Positions 26,101 to 37,954 are shown, counted from the first letter of the stretch. The stretch is DNA of 64,000 nt from Labia minor (GCA_963082975.1 OY720346.1:39025787-39089786), one strand, 5' to 3'. Numbers and translations: made by a program. Notes: generated from the letters alone by a model not told the origin.

Positions 26101-26551
26101 CTGGAGTGTCTCCACTCGACTATCTCGCAATTTGAATTGGATTAAATAACATAATATATTATATTTAAATTAAATTTAATTAATTATAAATTATAAATAA
26201 TAAATATTAAACCAGCACATGTTTGGCTTTTTATTGATGGCACCATGGCACGTGTTGGCGCGTGAGATTTGCAGTGTTAAAAAATTAATTCTGGTACTTT
26301 CAGCAATTCAATCAAGCTGAAATTCTATATATAGCAGTTTTATACAATTATTAATCATGTGAAAAATTATCAAACATATATTTTTATTTTTACTTTAGAG
26401 GAAAAAAAATCAAAACGTTGTAGGTAATGACCCTCTTCCGGTTGAGCTACATTTCTTAAAAGTTGATAGAAAACTATGAATTTTGAATAATGTCCATGTA
26501 CCAAATTTCATCATTCTAGCTCAAACCGTTTTTGCGTAATCTTGTCTACAT

Positions 26552-26638
<87 letters not shown>

Positions 26639-26750
26639 TTTTTCTCAACCTTAGTGAAAATGATTCAGGAACCTTCAAAACGTATAAAAACATCAAAATC
26701 TCAACATCGAAAATTTTCGTGATCGCAATACTATCTCTTATGAGATAGTA
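26101..26750 (-). mobile_element. Microsatellite-carrying element, copy 2
   Basis: An inverted copy of the unit at 3542-4176, full length on both sides: from CTGGAGTGTCTCCACTCGAC to ACTATCTCTTATGAGATAGT. The internal microsatellite is a compound (CA)n(TA)n(CA)n tract at 26554-26638, much longer than in the other copies. Confidence 0.88.
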
Positions 26751-27739
26751 AAAAAAGAATTAAATTTAAGTATAAATATATATTTTTTATTAATATTTAA
26801 TAATTTTTTTTTCTTTTGAGGCAATTTAAAATATTAGTATAACACACACATTGTTAAGTTTTTAAATTTTATAAAGACATTTTTTTTAAAAAAAATTAAT
26901 CTTATTATCAAATATTAAAATGAAAAAAAAACAATTTTATTTGAATTTTATTGATATATTTTGTATTATTTGTTCTTTTTTATATTTATTTTTCTTTATA
27001 TTGTATATAAATTTCCTGAAATATTACATATTTACATATTCCTAGTATATTTCGAAATATTAAAAAGTAAATACACATTCTTAACTATACAAAGTTATGC
27101 TTACTTATAAAGTTTTAATTTTGTTTATTTCTACTTGAAATTTGCTATTAATATAAAAGGTAAATTATCTACAAATCTTTTTTTTTAATTTATATTTGAT
27201 AATATTAAATATCATCAATCATAATTTCAATAATTTGTCCTTTATATTAATCAATGAAAAAATAATAAATTTGATTCTATACTATTATATTTATATGAAA
27301 AAGGATATATTTTTTTTGATAAAATGTATCTATTTAATGAAATATGATTTATTATGTATATTATTGTAGTATTGAATTTCTATCTATCAAAAAATATAAT
27401 ATATGAAATATGAATGTTTAATTTAGATGATGTATCATTTTCATTGAGTGCATGCATGAATCCGATTAATTAATGTTCTCTTTTTTTTGTTGTTTATTTT
27501 AGATTTATTCATACAATCGATGAATTCTAATTTGAACTTGATTATTATTCTAAATGTATATATGGATCTCTGGTAGGATATTTTTGAATATTTATAGTAG
27601 GTAGTATATAACTTATATTATTAGATCCTTGATAGGACGGGTATCTAAAATATTTTCTATGATTAATATTAAAAATAAATATTTGACAATTTATCTGAGA
27701 ATAATTTAAATATAAACAAGTAAAGTTTTTAACTAAAAT
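26751..27739. other. AT-rich sequence, nothing recognised
   Basis: No gene or repeat seen. Confidence 0.6.
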
Positions 27740-28190
27740 GAATATTAAAGGTATATGTCTGTCTTTCTCCCCCTGAGATTTATTTCAATTTATTGGCCGG
27801 AAGGTATTCAAGTGGGGCTCTTGTTCCCCTTCCAACTGTCATTCTAATATCTTGTTTCAATAAACCTGCCACCCATCTATTTTAGGATTGATAATTGAAA
27901 AACTATCACGAAAGACCTTTTCCAATCATAGTAAATTATTTTCGAAAGCGGAAAAACGACCTCAACAGGTTCTTTTGCAGGTAAATGTCATGTTCAACCA
28001 TTTTGGAACTTGTTCCATCTCTCTTATGATTGTTTTGAGCTACAAGACCCTAAACAACATTCCTCTTTTACTAAAAATGTCATTTACTCTCGTGTTTCTA
28101 TTACTATTATTTGTCTGTCCAAATATTGCGACCTGGTTTAACTTTTTATATAGGAGTATTTTTATACTTTGGAATCTCAAAGAATATTGA
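27740..28190 (+). promoter_or_regulatory. Candidate non-coding element around the weak ratchet-like site
   Basis: GC-balanced around 27760-28060. The 100-codon frame at 27888-28190 crosses the splice-like motif at 27980 and ends in a hydrophobic run. It has no recognisable domain and is considered accidental. Confidence 0.3.
27965..27990 (+). promoter_or_regulatory. Second, weaker recursive-splice-like motif
   Basis: GGTTCTTTTGCAG ends at 27980 and GTAAAT follows at once. The pyrimidine tract is short (about 8 nt) and the donor is less ideal than at 31205. The site lies in a more complex, island-like stretch. It could be a chance motif. Confidence 0.25.
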
Positions 28191-29346
28191 TTTATTTTAA
28201 GGCATCCATACACGAACGGAATTTTTTCCAAGGTTTGCTCTGTTCAAACTTTTATTTTTTTTATAAATATTTTATTTGAACTATTTAGAGCAAACATTGA
28301 AAAAATCCCACTCATAGATATCAGATTAATCAACAAAACAATTTTAAAAGACAAAAAAAAATATTATTTATATAAAGGAAAATATTCTGTTTTTGATTGT
28401 TAAATATTAAAGCTATAATATTTTAATAAATGAATAAACGTATTTTCAAGTTTAAAAACAAAAAAAATAACAAAATAAAAAGTAAAAAGATTCTTAAAAA
28501 ACACGGGATATACACATAATTTACAAAATGTGTTTTTTTTATTATTATTTAGTTTTTAGATAAATTTAATTAAATCTGATAAATTAAACCTTAAGGTATT
28601 TGTTTAACTTTCAAAAGACCCTTTATCAATTTTTTTCTTTCATTCTTCCACTCCCACACTTATTAACAACATTTGCTTATCTCCTACCATTTATTATTCT
28701 TATATATAATTTTTCTTTTTAGAAATTAAATCCTTGCTTTTGTGTTTTTGTTTTTATATTCATTGTACAATTAATTACCGGTTTTAGCAAGTGATAAAAT
28801 ATAATATTTTTTTTTTGTATAGAGACATATTTTTATTACTTGCGGTGTCGTTCTCTCCCCTCCCTCTTTTCATTCTTTTTAATACTTCATAAAATATATT
28901 TTATATTCATTTAATGAAAATTTAAAGGATTTTATTAAGAGAAACACAATTGTTGAGAAAAAATAAATTTAAAATGTATTTTTTTTTTAATTATTATATA
29001 CTTATTTCAGGCATTTAATTTAAGATTATACATTTTTTTAAATTAAACATTTACTTATATAATATATAAAGATTTAAAATCATAATTATTTTATATCCCT
29101 TATTTTTAAATTTTTATTTCTAAAATTTGTAAAAAAAAATTATATGGATAATAGTAATAAATTTATTATAATCTAAAATAAATGTTAATCATTATTTTAA
29201 TTATTATATTATGTTTTGATAATTATTCACAAAAATCATGTTATATTCTATCATATTACGCGTCACATGATCTTGTTGATATCCGATATGGGCCGTATTA
29301 ACAAATGGATACATCCGTGACCTAATTAATATTTTGTCTTATATAC

Positions 29347-29379
<33 letters not shown>

Positions 29380-29442
29380 TATCACTAATGCTATAATATT
29401 TATTTTAAAAAATTTTAATTTAATAAATTAATTAAATTGACC
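28191..29442. other. AT-rich sequence with a (TAA)n microsatellite
   Basis: The (ATA)n tract spans 29346-29380. The stretch before it (29230-29330) is slightly more complex. No gene. Confidence 0.6.
29346..29380. repeat. (AAT)n microsatellite
   Basis: About 11 uninterrupted ATA/TAA triplets. Confidence 0.95.
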
Positions 29443-29600
29443 AGTAGGGCAGCCGCGCGGTTATAGTCCTGGTCCGCCGATTTGAGTTCGAGGGATTGAA
29501 CCTCGCCAAGTGCATCGATATTTAAAAATAAAAATAATAAACAATTCTGAGAAAGCTGGCTAAAATGGAGATATATTCCAAAAAAGCAAAAAAAAAATTA
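29443..29600 (+). mobile_element. tRNA-derived SINE-like element, family 2
   Basis: AGGGCAGCCGCGCGGTTATA then GTCCTGGTCCGCCGATTTGA and GTTCGAGGGATTGAACCTCG resembles a tRNA A-box/B-box pair (GCGCGGTTATAG and GAGTTCGAGGGATTG). The acceptor ends do not pair, so it is not a working tRNA. A short body and an A-rich tail with TTTAAAAATAAAAATAATAA follow. Only one copy is in the window. Confidence 0.6.
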
Positions 29601-29789
29601 ATTAAATTATTAATTTTATTAATTTAGACTGGTTCTAAATTATATTCAAGATTAAAAAACCATTCAAGACGATGTAGAACCCTTTATTTCTCTATAATTT
29701 ATATTTTCTTTTAAATTTTATTATTTACATATTGAGTGAGCAAAAAACAAAAAAAAAATATTAATAATAAAAAATAAACATATTTTATA

Positions 29790-30140
29790 TTAATATTATT
29801 ATTATTTGAGGAAGAGGAGAGGAAAGATCAAAAGAAGCATTTTACTTTAATCCTACTCATCTCAACTCTTGAAACTCGAATAGAATAAAGAGTTTGATGT
29901 TGCATATAAGTAAATGAAATTGGTATTGTGGTGGGGGTTGGATGAAGAAGAAAACGAAAGAGTGTGGGTGGATATTAAAATTCAAGCGACATCATTCCAT
30001 ATCATGTTGAATCCTCGAAATGATATTCAGGGGGTGGTTGGTTGGTTGGCTGGTGGAAAGCAAAAAAAAGAGTTCAATCATAAAATCATTTTTCTTGAAT
30101 GTGACCTCATCATTCAAACTTATATCCACCCCATTAGACT
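29790..30140. other. Purine-rich stretch, role unknown
   Basis: GAGGAAGAGGAGAGGAAAGA at about 29809 and GTTGGTTGGTTGGCTGG near 30037. The 77-codon frame at 29914-30147 has no recognisable family. Confidence 0.3.
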
Positions 30141-30744
30141 AACTTAAAAACATTTTTATTTATATCCAATATTTTTTTTTCTCAAAAAAATAAAATCATT
30201 TTATATTAAATAATTTATTTCATAATAATACAGTAATTATATAGATAAAAACTAAAGTACCTAGAGCTAGATATAAATAGGACTTTGTATTTTATTGATG
30301 TATATCGTGTAGTATAAAATAGAAACAGAACGAATCAATTTAATTTGATCCATAAAAAACAAACTTAGAACAACTGATCTAAAACAAATTTAAACAATAA
30401 ATGAAATGGATATTATTAGTGATATAATCATAATAATTATTAAGGCAGATACTGGCTAAATCTTTAATGCCAAAAACCATTAAAAAAAATTATAAATTCA
30501 AAAGGTAATTTTTTGTAAAAGTTCTTTGATGTTTTAAAATATATTTTTAGTCATGTAAATAATAAGTCTTTGATATCATGTAGGAATATAAATAAATATA
30601 TATATATATATATTTATATCCCTAAATATTGCAATTATATTATAAAAGAAAAAACAAAAAATATTTATATTGAAAGGCTATATATAAAATTAAAAATAAT
30701 TTATATATATATACTTTGTAATCTATCATTTGAGTTATAATTTT

Positions 30745-31141
30745 TACCGATCAAAGATTGGAAGGGAAGGTATTGTTTTCACACTAAATTTCACATGTGA
30801 AGTCTTTTACATATCTCCTCGAATTTTGCATTTTGTTAACAGAAAAAAGTATTTTTAGCATGATGTCTGTCCGTCTGTCCATTGTGTGTCCATGTACAGC
30901 TTGAACGGCTCAATGGATTTTGATAAAATTAGGTATATTTACTTAATGCATCAGTAGCATGAATTCATCAACTTTTGGTGTATATCCGGAAACTGGAAGT
31001 AGTAGTTTACAAATTATTAATTTTATATTCATTGTCGGATATTTTTTATTACATTAAACTAACTGGTGAAATAATATATATAATGTTTTTTTTTAATTAT
31101 TTTTAAATCGTCGGTCGGTTCTGTGCCTGGCCAAAGCTCAT
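30745..31141 (+). mobile_element. Degenerate third copy of the GTCCGTCT-type repeat unit
   Basis: It runs from TTTTTACCGATCAAAGATTG through TTTCACATGTGAAG, GTCTGTCCGTCTGTCC, CAGCTTGAACGGCTCAA and GGAAACTGGAAGTAGTAGT to CGTCGGTCGGTTCTGTGCC and TGGCCAAAGCTCA. It is shorter than the arms at 11945-13920: the GACGTCA segment is missing. It ends about 60 bp before the recursive-splice-like site. Confidence 0.8.
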
Positions 31142-31175
31142 TTTTTTTTTAATATGAAAATAAATATTTTATTTT

Positions 31176-31212
31176 AATGTTCTTGTATTTTTCTTTTGTT
31201 ACAGGTAAGAGT
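31176..31212 (+). promoter_or_regulatory. Candidate recursive-splicing (ratchet) site
   Basis: A nearly pure pyrimidine run at about 31180-31201 ends in ACAG (31201-31204) and is directly followed by GTAAGA (31205-31210). A strong 3' splice site fused to a strong 5' splice site, with no exon between, is the known form of ratchet points in long Drosophila introns. It is on the same strand as the brakeless exon and 19.5 kb upstream of it, in what appears to be a very long intron. Use of the site is inferred; only the motif is seen. Confidence 0.6.
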
Positions 31213-32643
31213 GCTGAAGAATGCTCAGTAATAGATCTTCGAGCCTACTTTTTTTTTCATTTTTTTTCTTTTATGAGTGAGCCCATCAGTGAGTTGCAAG
31301 TATTTTTTTTATTTCGTTATAAAGCCCTGTTTATGGCTTCATCAAAAATACAATTACCTTTCTGCTATGTAATAATCATCTAACTATCCTTCCATTTTGT
31401 TTTGTGTGGTATTTTTTCTATTAAAAAAATAATAATTTTCCAACGTTTTTTTTTTCTATTTTTATTTTATTTTATTTTTTTTTTTTAAATTAATAAATTT
31501 TTTATTTATACTACAAAACGATTTTATATAAATCTATTAATTTTTATACAGAAAATAATTATGAAAACAAAAACAAAAAATACAATAGTGCAAAACGTTT
31601 TCAAAACATACTAATTTTTTTTTAATTTAATAAAATTATTTTATCATTAAATTATTATACCAATTATTTACAATGGTTGATAATATAATGGAAAAAATCA
31701 AACATTCAATTCCCCCCTACCGGCTTCTTTGAAGAATTTTCTAATTTGAATGAGAAAATTATTTTTTTTTGTTAAATAATTTCAATTAAAAAAAATATTA
31801 CAAAATATTAAAATTAATTGATTATTAAACTAATCCATTTCATTATAATTGATTTTTTTTAAATTAACTAAAATCAAATATCTTCTTTCTTCATAAAAAC
31901 TTATTTACCATAAAAAAAATAATTTTGTAAATTTGTTAAAAAATTATATCATTTTTTTTTCTATAAAAAAAAATGAATGAATAACGTTTCCGTAAGGTTG
32001 AAAAAACTTGATTAATGTTTGTTTCGTTGGAAATCATTATTATTTTTTTTTTTTGTTATTCTGCTCTCATTTAACCGTCCCACCTGGATGTTAAATAACA
32101 CACCAAACACCCGTTATATTCTAATAGAAAGAACCTAAAACGATAAAAATTATAGTAATAAAAAAAAATCATTTAGAATAAACTTATTTTTGATTATAGC
32201 TACGGCTGTCACTAAAACATCAATCAATTATTCATTTTCGTTTGATAAATTTCCATCCCAATTTTCGATTAAATATTTGATAAACTTTTACTTTCTATCA
32301 TCCGTATTCATGTATAGCTTATTATAAAATTCTTTTGAAACTATTCATGAACTATTTATTTTCTGTTGAAAACTTCTAACCAATATCTCTGTCAGCTTGT
32401 TCAACCTCACCCATCCCCTCCCCTTCCATATTGACTTCATACCTTTTCACATTCTTATCACAAAGATTTCTTGGTTCCTGCTCAGTAAGCATTCACCACT
32501 TCTTGCTGTCTTAAGATTAGCATCTTTTTTTTCTTTTTTCATCCCCTATCACTTTTCGATTTAATTCTTTCGATGGTGCTTTGTCAAATCATTCTAGATT
32601 AGGTGAAAGAAACAATTCAATTTCTTCTTAGATGTTATATATA
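31213..32643. other. AT-rich sequence downstream of the ratchet-like site
   Basis: Mostly A/T. 32370-32560 is more complex (CCTCACCCATCCCCTCCCC near 32404). No clear exon: no acceptor/donor pair encloses a credible frame. Confidence 0.55.
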
Positions 32644-33123
32644 CTAGGTTGTTCAATAAGTTCGAGGAACGGAAACGAAGAAACCAATTTTTATTTGTAA
32701 AAATTTGTAAAATTGATTCAAAATAATTAATACAATAATAATCCGAATTGTTTGTTTTGCCGGTTTGGAGGTAATTTATAAACAATATTCCTGTTGTATC
32801 CCAAAAAACTGATGCTAACTCCTTCTTGACTGATTTTTACACACGAACTCGCTTCGCAGCCGAAGAGGCGGGTTCACACCACTCCTTAGCCTCCTGTTTT
32901 GATTCAGGATGATGATGGTAGACCCAAGTCTCATCCATTGAGATCAATCGACGGATAAAGTCACTTTTATTCTTCTTGAAACGCTCCAAATGATGATCCG
33001 AATGTGTTTTTGCTCCATCGTTAGAGAATGCGGCATCCATTTTGCACATAGTTTTTTGAAACCGAAATTAACACTCAAAATATTCCTGAAATGCCTAAAG
33101 CCTGAATTTATTGAACAACATAG
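32644..33123 (-). mobile_element. Internally deleted mariner element
   Basis: Terminal inverted repeats are CTAGGTTGTTCAATAAGTTC at the left and, read inward on the - strand, CTATGTTGTTCAATAAATTC at the right. TA dinucleotides lie just outside both ends (32642-32643 and 33124-33125), as expected of mariner. At 480 bp it is far shorter than a complete 1.3-kb mariner. Transposase remnants lie inside on the - strand. Confidence 0.85.
32690..33049 (-). pseudogene. Mariner transposase remnant (D,D34D type)
   Basis: On the - strand, 33049-32837 encodes 70 residues including KNKSDFIRRLISMDETWVYH and HHPESKQEAKEW. This is the mariner segment around the first catalytic Asp (the D of MDETW). It ends at a stop; a shifted frame continues with ASVFWDTTGILFINYLQTG followed by KTNNSDYY, the next conserved mariner block. 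The sequence then decays into the 3' end of the element. The N-terminal HTH part and the second and third catalytic Asp regions are missing, so no active enzyme can be made. Confidence 0.85.
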
Positions 33124-33131
33124 TATTTATA

Positions 33132-33898
33132 TATAGGGTGACCCAGCCAGTAGTTGAACAAATAAAGCCAGTTTACCACGGATCCTGTTGTAAGTTCTAT
33201 ACTATTAAAATTATGATTAATTTCGGGCTCTTTTTCAATACACTCAGACAAAAGGCCATTTGTCTGAGTTTCATTAAGACATTTGCTCCGAAGCCTTTTC
33301 CAAAACTGAAACAGTTCACGGGCCTCAATATTACCCTCCCACTCTTCCCCTGCACTTTTCTAAATTCTTCAGGCCTACCCTTGGGGAAGAGGGATTCAAG
33401 GTATAAAAGGGATTGAACATTCACAGTCTGGTGATCTTCGATGGCGGGCAACGTTCACCACTGTTCAATTACTGGAATTTGTGCATTTTAACAGTGCCAT
33501 TAGTTGAACAGTCTGTTTAGAGCTCTAAAAAATAAAAAATATCTATACCTTAATATCATGCTTCAAAATGTAGTCCTTTAGCTTTAATTTAAGACCAATT
33601 CGGTAAAAATATCTCTAAAAATGACTAGGATGCACGTGGATTACTTTTACTTACCGTATTTTCAGTAGACTAGTCGTGAATGTAAAAACAAGCATTTCAT
33701 TTGAGAAAAAAAATAATATCTCTGAGTACTTAAGTCACGTGCAGCAGACGATAGGTGTTTCAGTTGTGACAACATAACAACTTAAAAATAAAATAAAATT
33801 TCACGTTCCAAGCATGTTTCCTCTTGAGATTTTGGCGGATTTTTGGTAATTTGTTCAACTACTGGAAGGGGTTCAACTACTGGCTGGGTCACCCTATA
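33132..33898. mobile_element. 0.77-kb non-autonomous element with TIR TATAGGGTGACCC...
   Basis: The ends are perfect inverted copies of TATAGGGTGACCCAGCCAGT followed by AGTTGAAC. With the flanking TA-rich bases the symmetry reaches 33129-33901. The insertion lies in TATA, so a TA target duplication (Tc1/mariner-like) is plausible. At the right end the motif TTCAACTACTGG is duplicated. The core (33240-33450) is much more GC-balanced than the flanks. It holds a perfect 10-bp stem, CTCAGACAAA/TTTGTCTGAG with a 6-nt loop at 33243-33268, and an 84-codon open frame on the - strand (33451-33197) that I do not recognise. Confidence 0.8.
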
Positions 33899-34379
33899 TA
33901 TTGTAATATTGCAGTTTAGTGAAAAGCTTTTAAATTTTAGAATACTTTTAAAAATACTCTCGCCTCTATTCAAATAAGAATCCATATATTTTTTCTAAAA
34001 TTTCAAATTTCGACAATTAAAAACTGAAATTTTTAATAGCATTTGAATTCAATAAATATTAAATATCCATATTAGGTATTCATTTTAATATAATTACATT
34101 TTATTCCACAAAACTTTTAGAGAAAAATTTATTTATTGCAAAATTGAATCTGTCTCGAATTTTCAATATATAAACACCACTTTCCTAGTATGTTTTTCTA
34201 ACCTCCAAGTTTACATGGAGTCTTAATTAAAGTATGTGATAGAAAGTTATATAAATATAACTTAACTTTCAAAAACAACTGAAACTATAATTAGGCCCAC
34301 CCATCAAGACTTATATTAGTATTATTTATTCTGTTAGTATTAGTATTATTAGCATATATCAATAATTATAAGTGCTTGT
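33899..34379. other. AT-rich sequence, nothing recognised
   Basis: No frame or repeat seen. Confidence 0.6.
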
Positions 34380-34820
34380 TTCGTTTTTTTTCTCTTTTTT
34401 CCCATATCAATTGATTTAATCTCCCATGGGCCTTTAAATTAATAGTCCCGATGAAAGAACTAATTAGAGCCGAGTTAATAGCAGGGCATTGATTGTCCCG
34501 GGAAGGGGGAGGGTGATAAGGAAGCTCCTACTGTGGCCAATGGGCTGACGATGACCCAGCAAGCAGATTACTCGCCAGCCAATTACTCGCTAATTTGGTT
34601 TCCGCTTGTCTACTGGTCGATACTTAGAGAACCACAAGAAACTTGCTTGGAATCCAAGAGACATACTCGCCCACGCGCAACATGCTTCCCGATCTAAAGT
34701 ACTCAACCAATATCGATATCCAATTTGATCTAGAAGGGCCCAATAGATGATAATTAGTCAAAAGTGCTGCATCGTTTTTCTTCTCTTTTGATCTCTATCT
34801 AGAATCCCTGGTCTCATAAT
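34380..34820. promoter_or_regulatory. GC-balanced island, candidate conserved non-coding element
   Basis: Complex for about 400 bp, with a direct repeat ATTACTCGC (34568 and 34582), CCATGGGCC, TAATTAGAGC and GATTGTCCCGGGA. There are many homeodomain-type TAAT cores and no open frame. Confidence 0.45.
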
Positions 34821-35242
34821 ATATATTCATACACTTACTAAATTTATGATAACTAACAAACTCAACAGTTTTTTTATATTAATCATATAATGATGTGCAA
34901 ATCATATTAATTTAAAGATTTGCATCGTAATCAAAGGTGTATATATATATATATATATATATCAAAGAATATGAATAATATTAGTTAGCTTCTAAGATTT
35001 TAAAAGATTTATAACCATTTATAATGCATATTTTTATCATTCATATTATTAGAATATTTTTCATTTCAAACTGGTTTAATGTGGTTTGTTTTTTTTTATC
35101 ACATTCAGTATTCTTAATAATTTAATAAATCAATTAATTTTGTTATGTAGCTTCTTGAATTTTAGAATTTAAATAAACATATGACTGGCTAAAAGTCATA
35201 AGGTATAAAATAAGTCATAAGGTAAAATAAAATAAATAAAGT
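34821..35242. other. AT-rich sequence with a (TA)n microsatellite
   Basis: The (TA)n tract spans 34940-34962. Nothing else is recognised. Confidence 0.6.
34940..34962. repeat. (TA)n microsatellite
   Basis: Uninterrupted TA run of about 23 bases. Confidence 0.95.
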
Positions 35243-35740
35243 AAATTTGAATTGGATTAAAGAACATATATTATATTTAAATTAAATTTAATTAATTAAA
35301 TTATAAATTAAAATTAATAAATAAGATTTATTAAACCAGCGCATCTTTGGCTCTGTTAATGGCACCACGTCACGTGCTGGCGCGTGATTGCCAGTAAACG
35401 TGTTGAAAAATTAATTACGGTACTTTGTGCTATTCAATCAAGCTGAAATTCAACAAATAGCTGTTTTATACAATTTTTAATAATGTGAAAAACTATCAAA
35501 TATATATCTTTATTTTTACGGTCAGTTTAGAGGAAAAAAAAATGAAAACGTGGTAGGTAATGACCATCTTTCGGATGAGCTACATTTCTCAAAAGTTGAT
35601 AGAAAACTACGTATTTTGAATAATGCCCCTGACCAAATTTCATTATTCTAGCTCAAACCGTTTTTGCTTAATCTTGTACACATACACACACATACAGAGA
35701 CATTTTTTTCAACTCAGGGATGGACCTTAAGAGATAGTAA
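35243..35740 (-). mobile_element. Microsatellite-carrying element, copy 3 (degenerate)
   Basis: Matches copy 2 from TTTGAATTGGATTAAAGAAC to AAGAGATAGTAA. It lacks the CTATCTCGC end on the left and part of the right end. The microsatellite is reduced to a short CACATACACACACATACAG stretch. It keeps GGCACCACGTCACGTG and CAAAAGTTGATAGAAAACTA. Confidence 0.85.
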
Positions 35741-37799
35741 AAAACAATTAAAAATAACATAACTTAAATTGGAAATAATTTTATTGTTAAGTTAACTATG
35801 ATAAAAGTAAAAGTTAATTCACTAATTAATAAGTTAATTAATAAATAAATAATTAAAGTGAATAAATGTATTATCATTTGTGGATATGAGTGTAATTTAT
35901 GATAGTGTTTATAATCGATGTGTCTGTTGATTGTTTTCTATAGGCAGAGCGACAAAGAGAGAAATGAACGGGTAATGGCGTTAAGATAATGAGAGCAATT
36001 CGAAATTAAATATCTCAATTACCTCCTTCTATCTCTGCCAACATATTTATTATCCCTCCAACCAAAATTGTTTAATTATTCTCAACCCCTTTCAAGTCCA
36101 ATGAACCAAATGGGAATTCCTTGCATTTAAAATTTATTTACTCAGATAAAATTACCTAATATATAAATATATATACACTCACAAAACATTTCCTACCATC
36201 ATACATAAAAATAGTTGTTTCAATGAATTAATTAAAGAAATAAAACGGAAGGCATTAATTATTTAAAAAAAAGCAAATAATAATTGATATTTATTTTCAT
36301 TTATTAAATACAAATGAGATAAAAAAGATTTATTTCTATTAATAAAAATCTCATTTATTGAAATTAGAATCCATGTTATTATATTAATAAATAAATTTAA
36401 TGATTTCTAATCTTTCATATTATAATAAAATGTAAATATGATAATTTGTTTATTTAATAAAAATGCAATCGTAACTAAATATTCAAAATATTAATATTAT
36501 TTATTAATTTAAAAGCTATTCCTTTTACATTTTATTTCAATTATATATGAGATATTTAAATTGTATTTTAACTTTATTTGTTAATTAGTTAATTTAACTA
36601 TTCATTTATTACTGTTTGATCAGAATGATATTAGACACGTGTTTGACCTATCACACTCGATTGACGTTCGCTTAATACTGATTAAAAAGGGTGTAGATTG
36701 TAATATTTAGAACAACTAAATCAGGTATAAAATAGGTAACGTTTTCGATTAGACAATCCATAAATCGTGCTTTAACAAATGGGATTACAACACGAGCTTG
36801 TTGATTCAAACACCAAAACAAAACAAGAACAACAATACACGATTGAGAGAATATTGCTAATTTTACGTTGATTTATTTTCATCTATAGCGTTTATGTCTC
36901 TCTTTTTATTTTATTGATTGTTTTAGGTTTTATATATAAGAACCATTTTTATTGAATTATCACCTCTTATTTATTTATTTGTGAGGTATATTATTTGATT
37001 ATTCTTTGGAAACATTATCTTCTGGTTAATTATTTATTTTATTTTATTCCAATTTTAATTTATTTGATTTAAATTTAATTAATTATTTAATTTAAGTGTA
37101 ATTGTAATATTTAATTATTTATTTAACAGGTATAATTCAATTTTTCAATTCTATCTAACAAATATTACTAATTAGTCTGTATTACAGCGAATTATTATTA
37201 TTATTATTTTTCTGTTGAACCAATCTTTCTGTTGATGAAGAAAAACGATACGCGTGAATAAGAAGCGTGTGGTATTGCCAAAATGCTTTTTCAGCACGAT
37301 TGATTTAATTGAATTTAATTTGGTAATAATAACTAAATTAGTTGAGATGCCTTGCATAAGCGGTTTGCTTGTTTTCTAATAAGATTACTATTACTAAGCA
37401 GTTTCTTTGTCTATTTGTTCACCACCTTTTATAAAGTGAAAGAAATTTTAAGATGAAGATGATGACTATATCATTATTGTTGATAATAATAACAAATCTT
37501 TAAATCTGACTAATATCTTATATCATAATAATTGAATTTAGTCTTTTATTTATGTAAATGTGAATTTCCAACATCTTTTTTATCTTTATATTTATTCTAT
37601 ATATATATTTATTTATTTTTCAATTTAATATTATATTCAATAATATATATCTTATCATATAATCTGTTGAAAAAAAACACTAACAATACAAATGATGTTG
37701 GTTTATATTTACAGGTTTAAATAATAATATTTATTCTGTCTATAAATATGAATTTATAATTATTTGGAGAGTTATTTATTTAAAAATAAAATAGGATGA
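35741..37799. other. AT-rich DNA with three moderately complex patches
   Basis: Patches at 35935-36120, 36610-36860 (with the E-box-like GACACGTGTTTGACC near 36632) and 37170-37420 (GATACGCGTGAATAAG near 37248) may be regulatory. The rest is A/T-rich. Confidence 0.35.
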
Positions 37800-37954
37800 G
37801 AGAGTTGTTATTTTTTTAATGAGCAAACACCAAAGTCAGAGGGTGTTTAGAGAGTGGGGTCAATTATGACCCATTGGCCTTTGCATGTGTTCGTGGTTTG
37901 TTGCACACGTTGCTCTGTATATATATATATATACCTATGACTATGTATATAAAG

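Noticed and set aside
26511-26748. Frames on both strands across (CA)n(TA)n
   Set aside because: Translated microsatellite inside transposon copy 2.
27888-28190. 100-codon + strand frame with a hydrophobic C-terminal segment
   Set aside because: No recognisable domain and low complexity towards the end; it lies in a stretch better read as non-coding.
29443-29515. Possible tRNA gene
   Set aside because: Has A/B-box-like segments but no cloverleaf acceptor pairing; better read as a SINE head.
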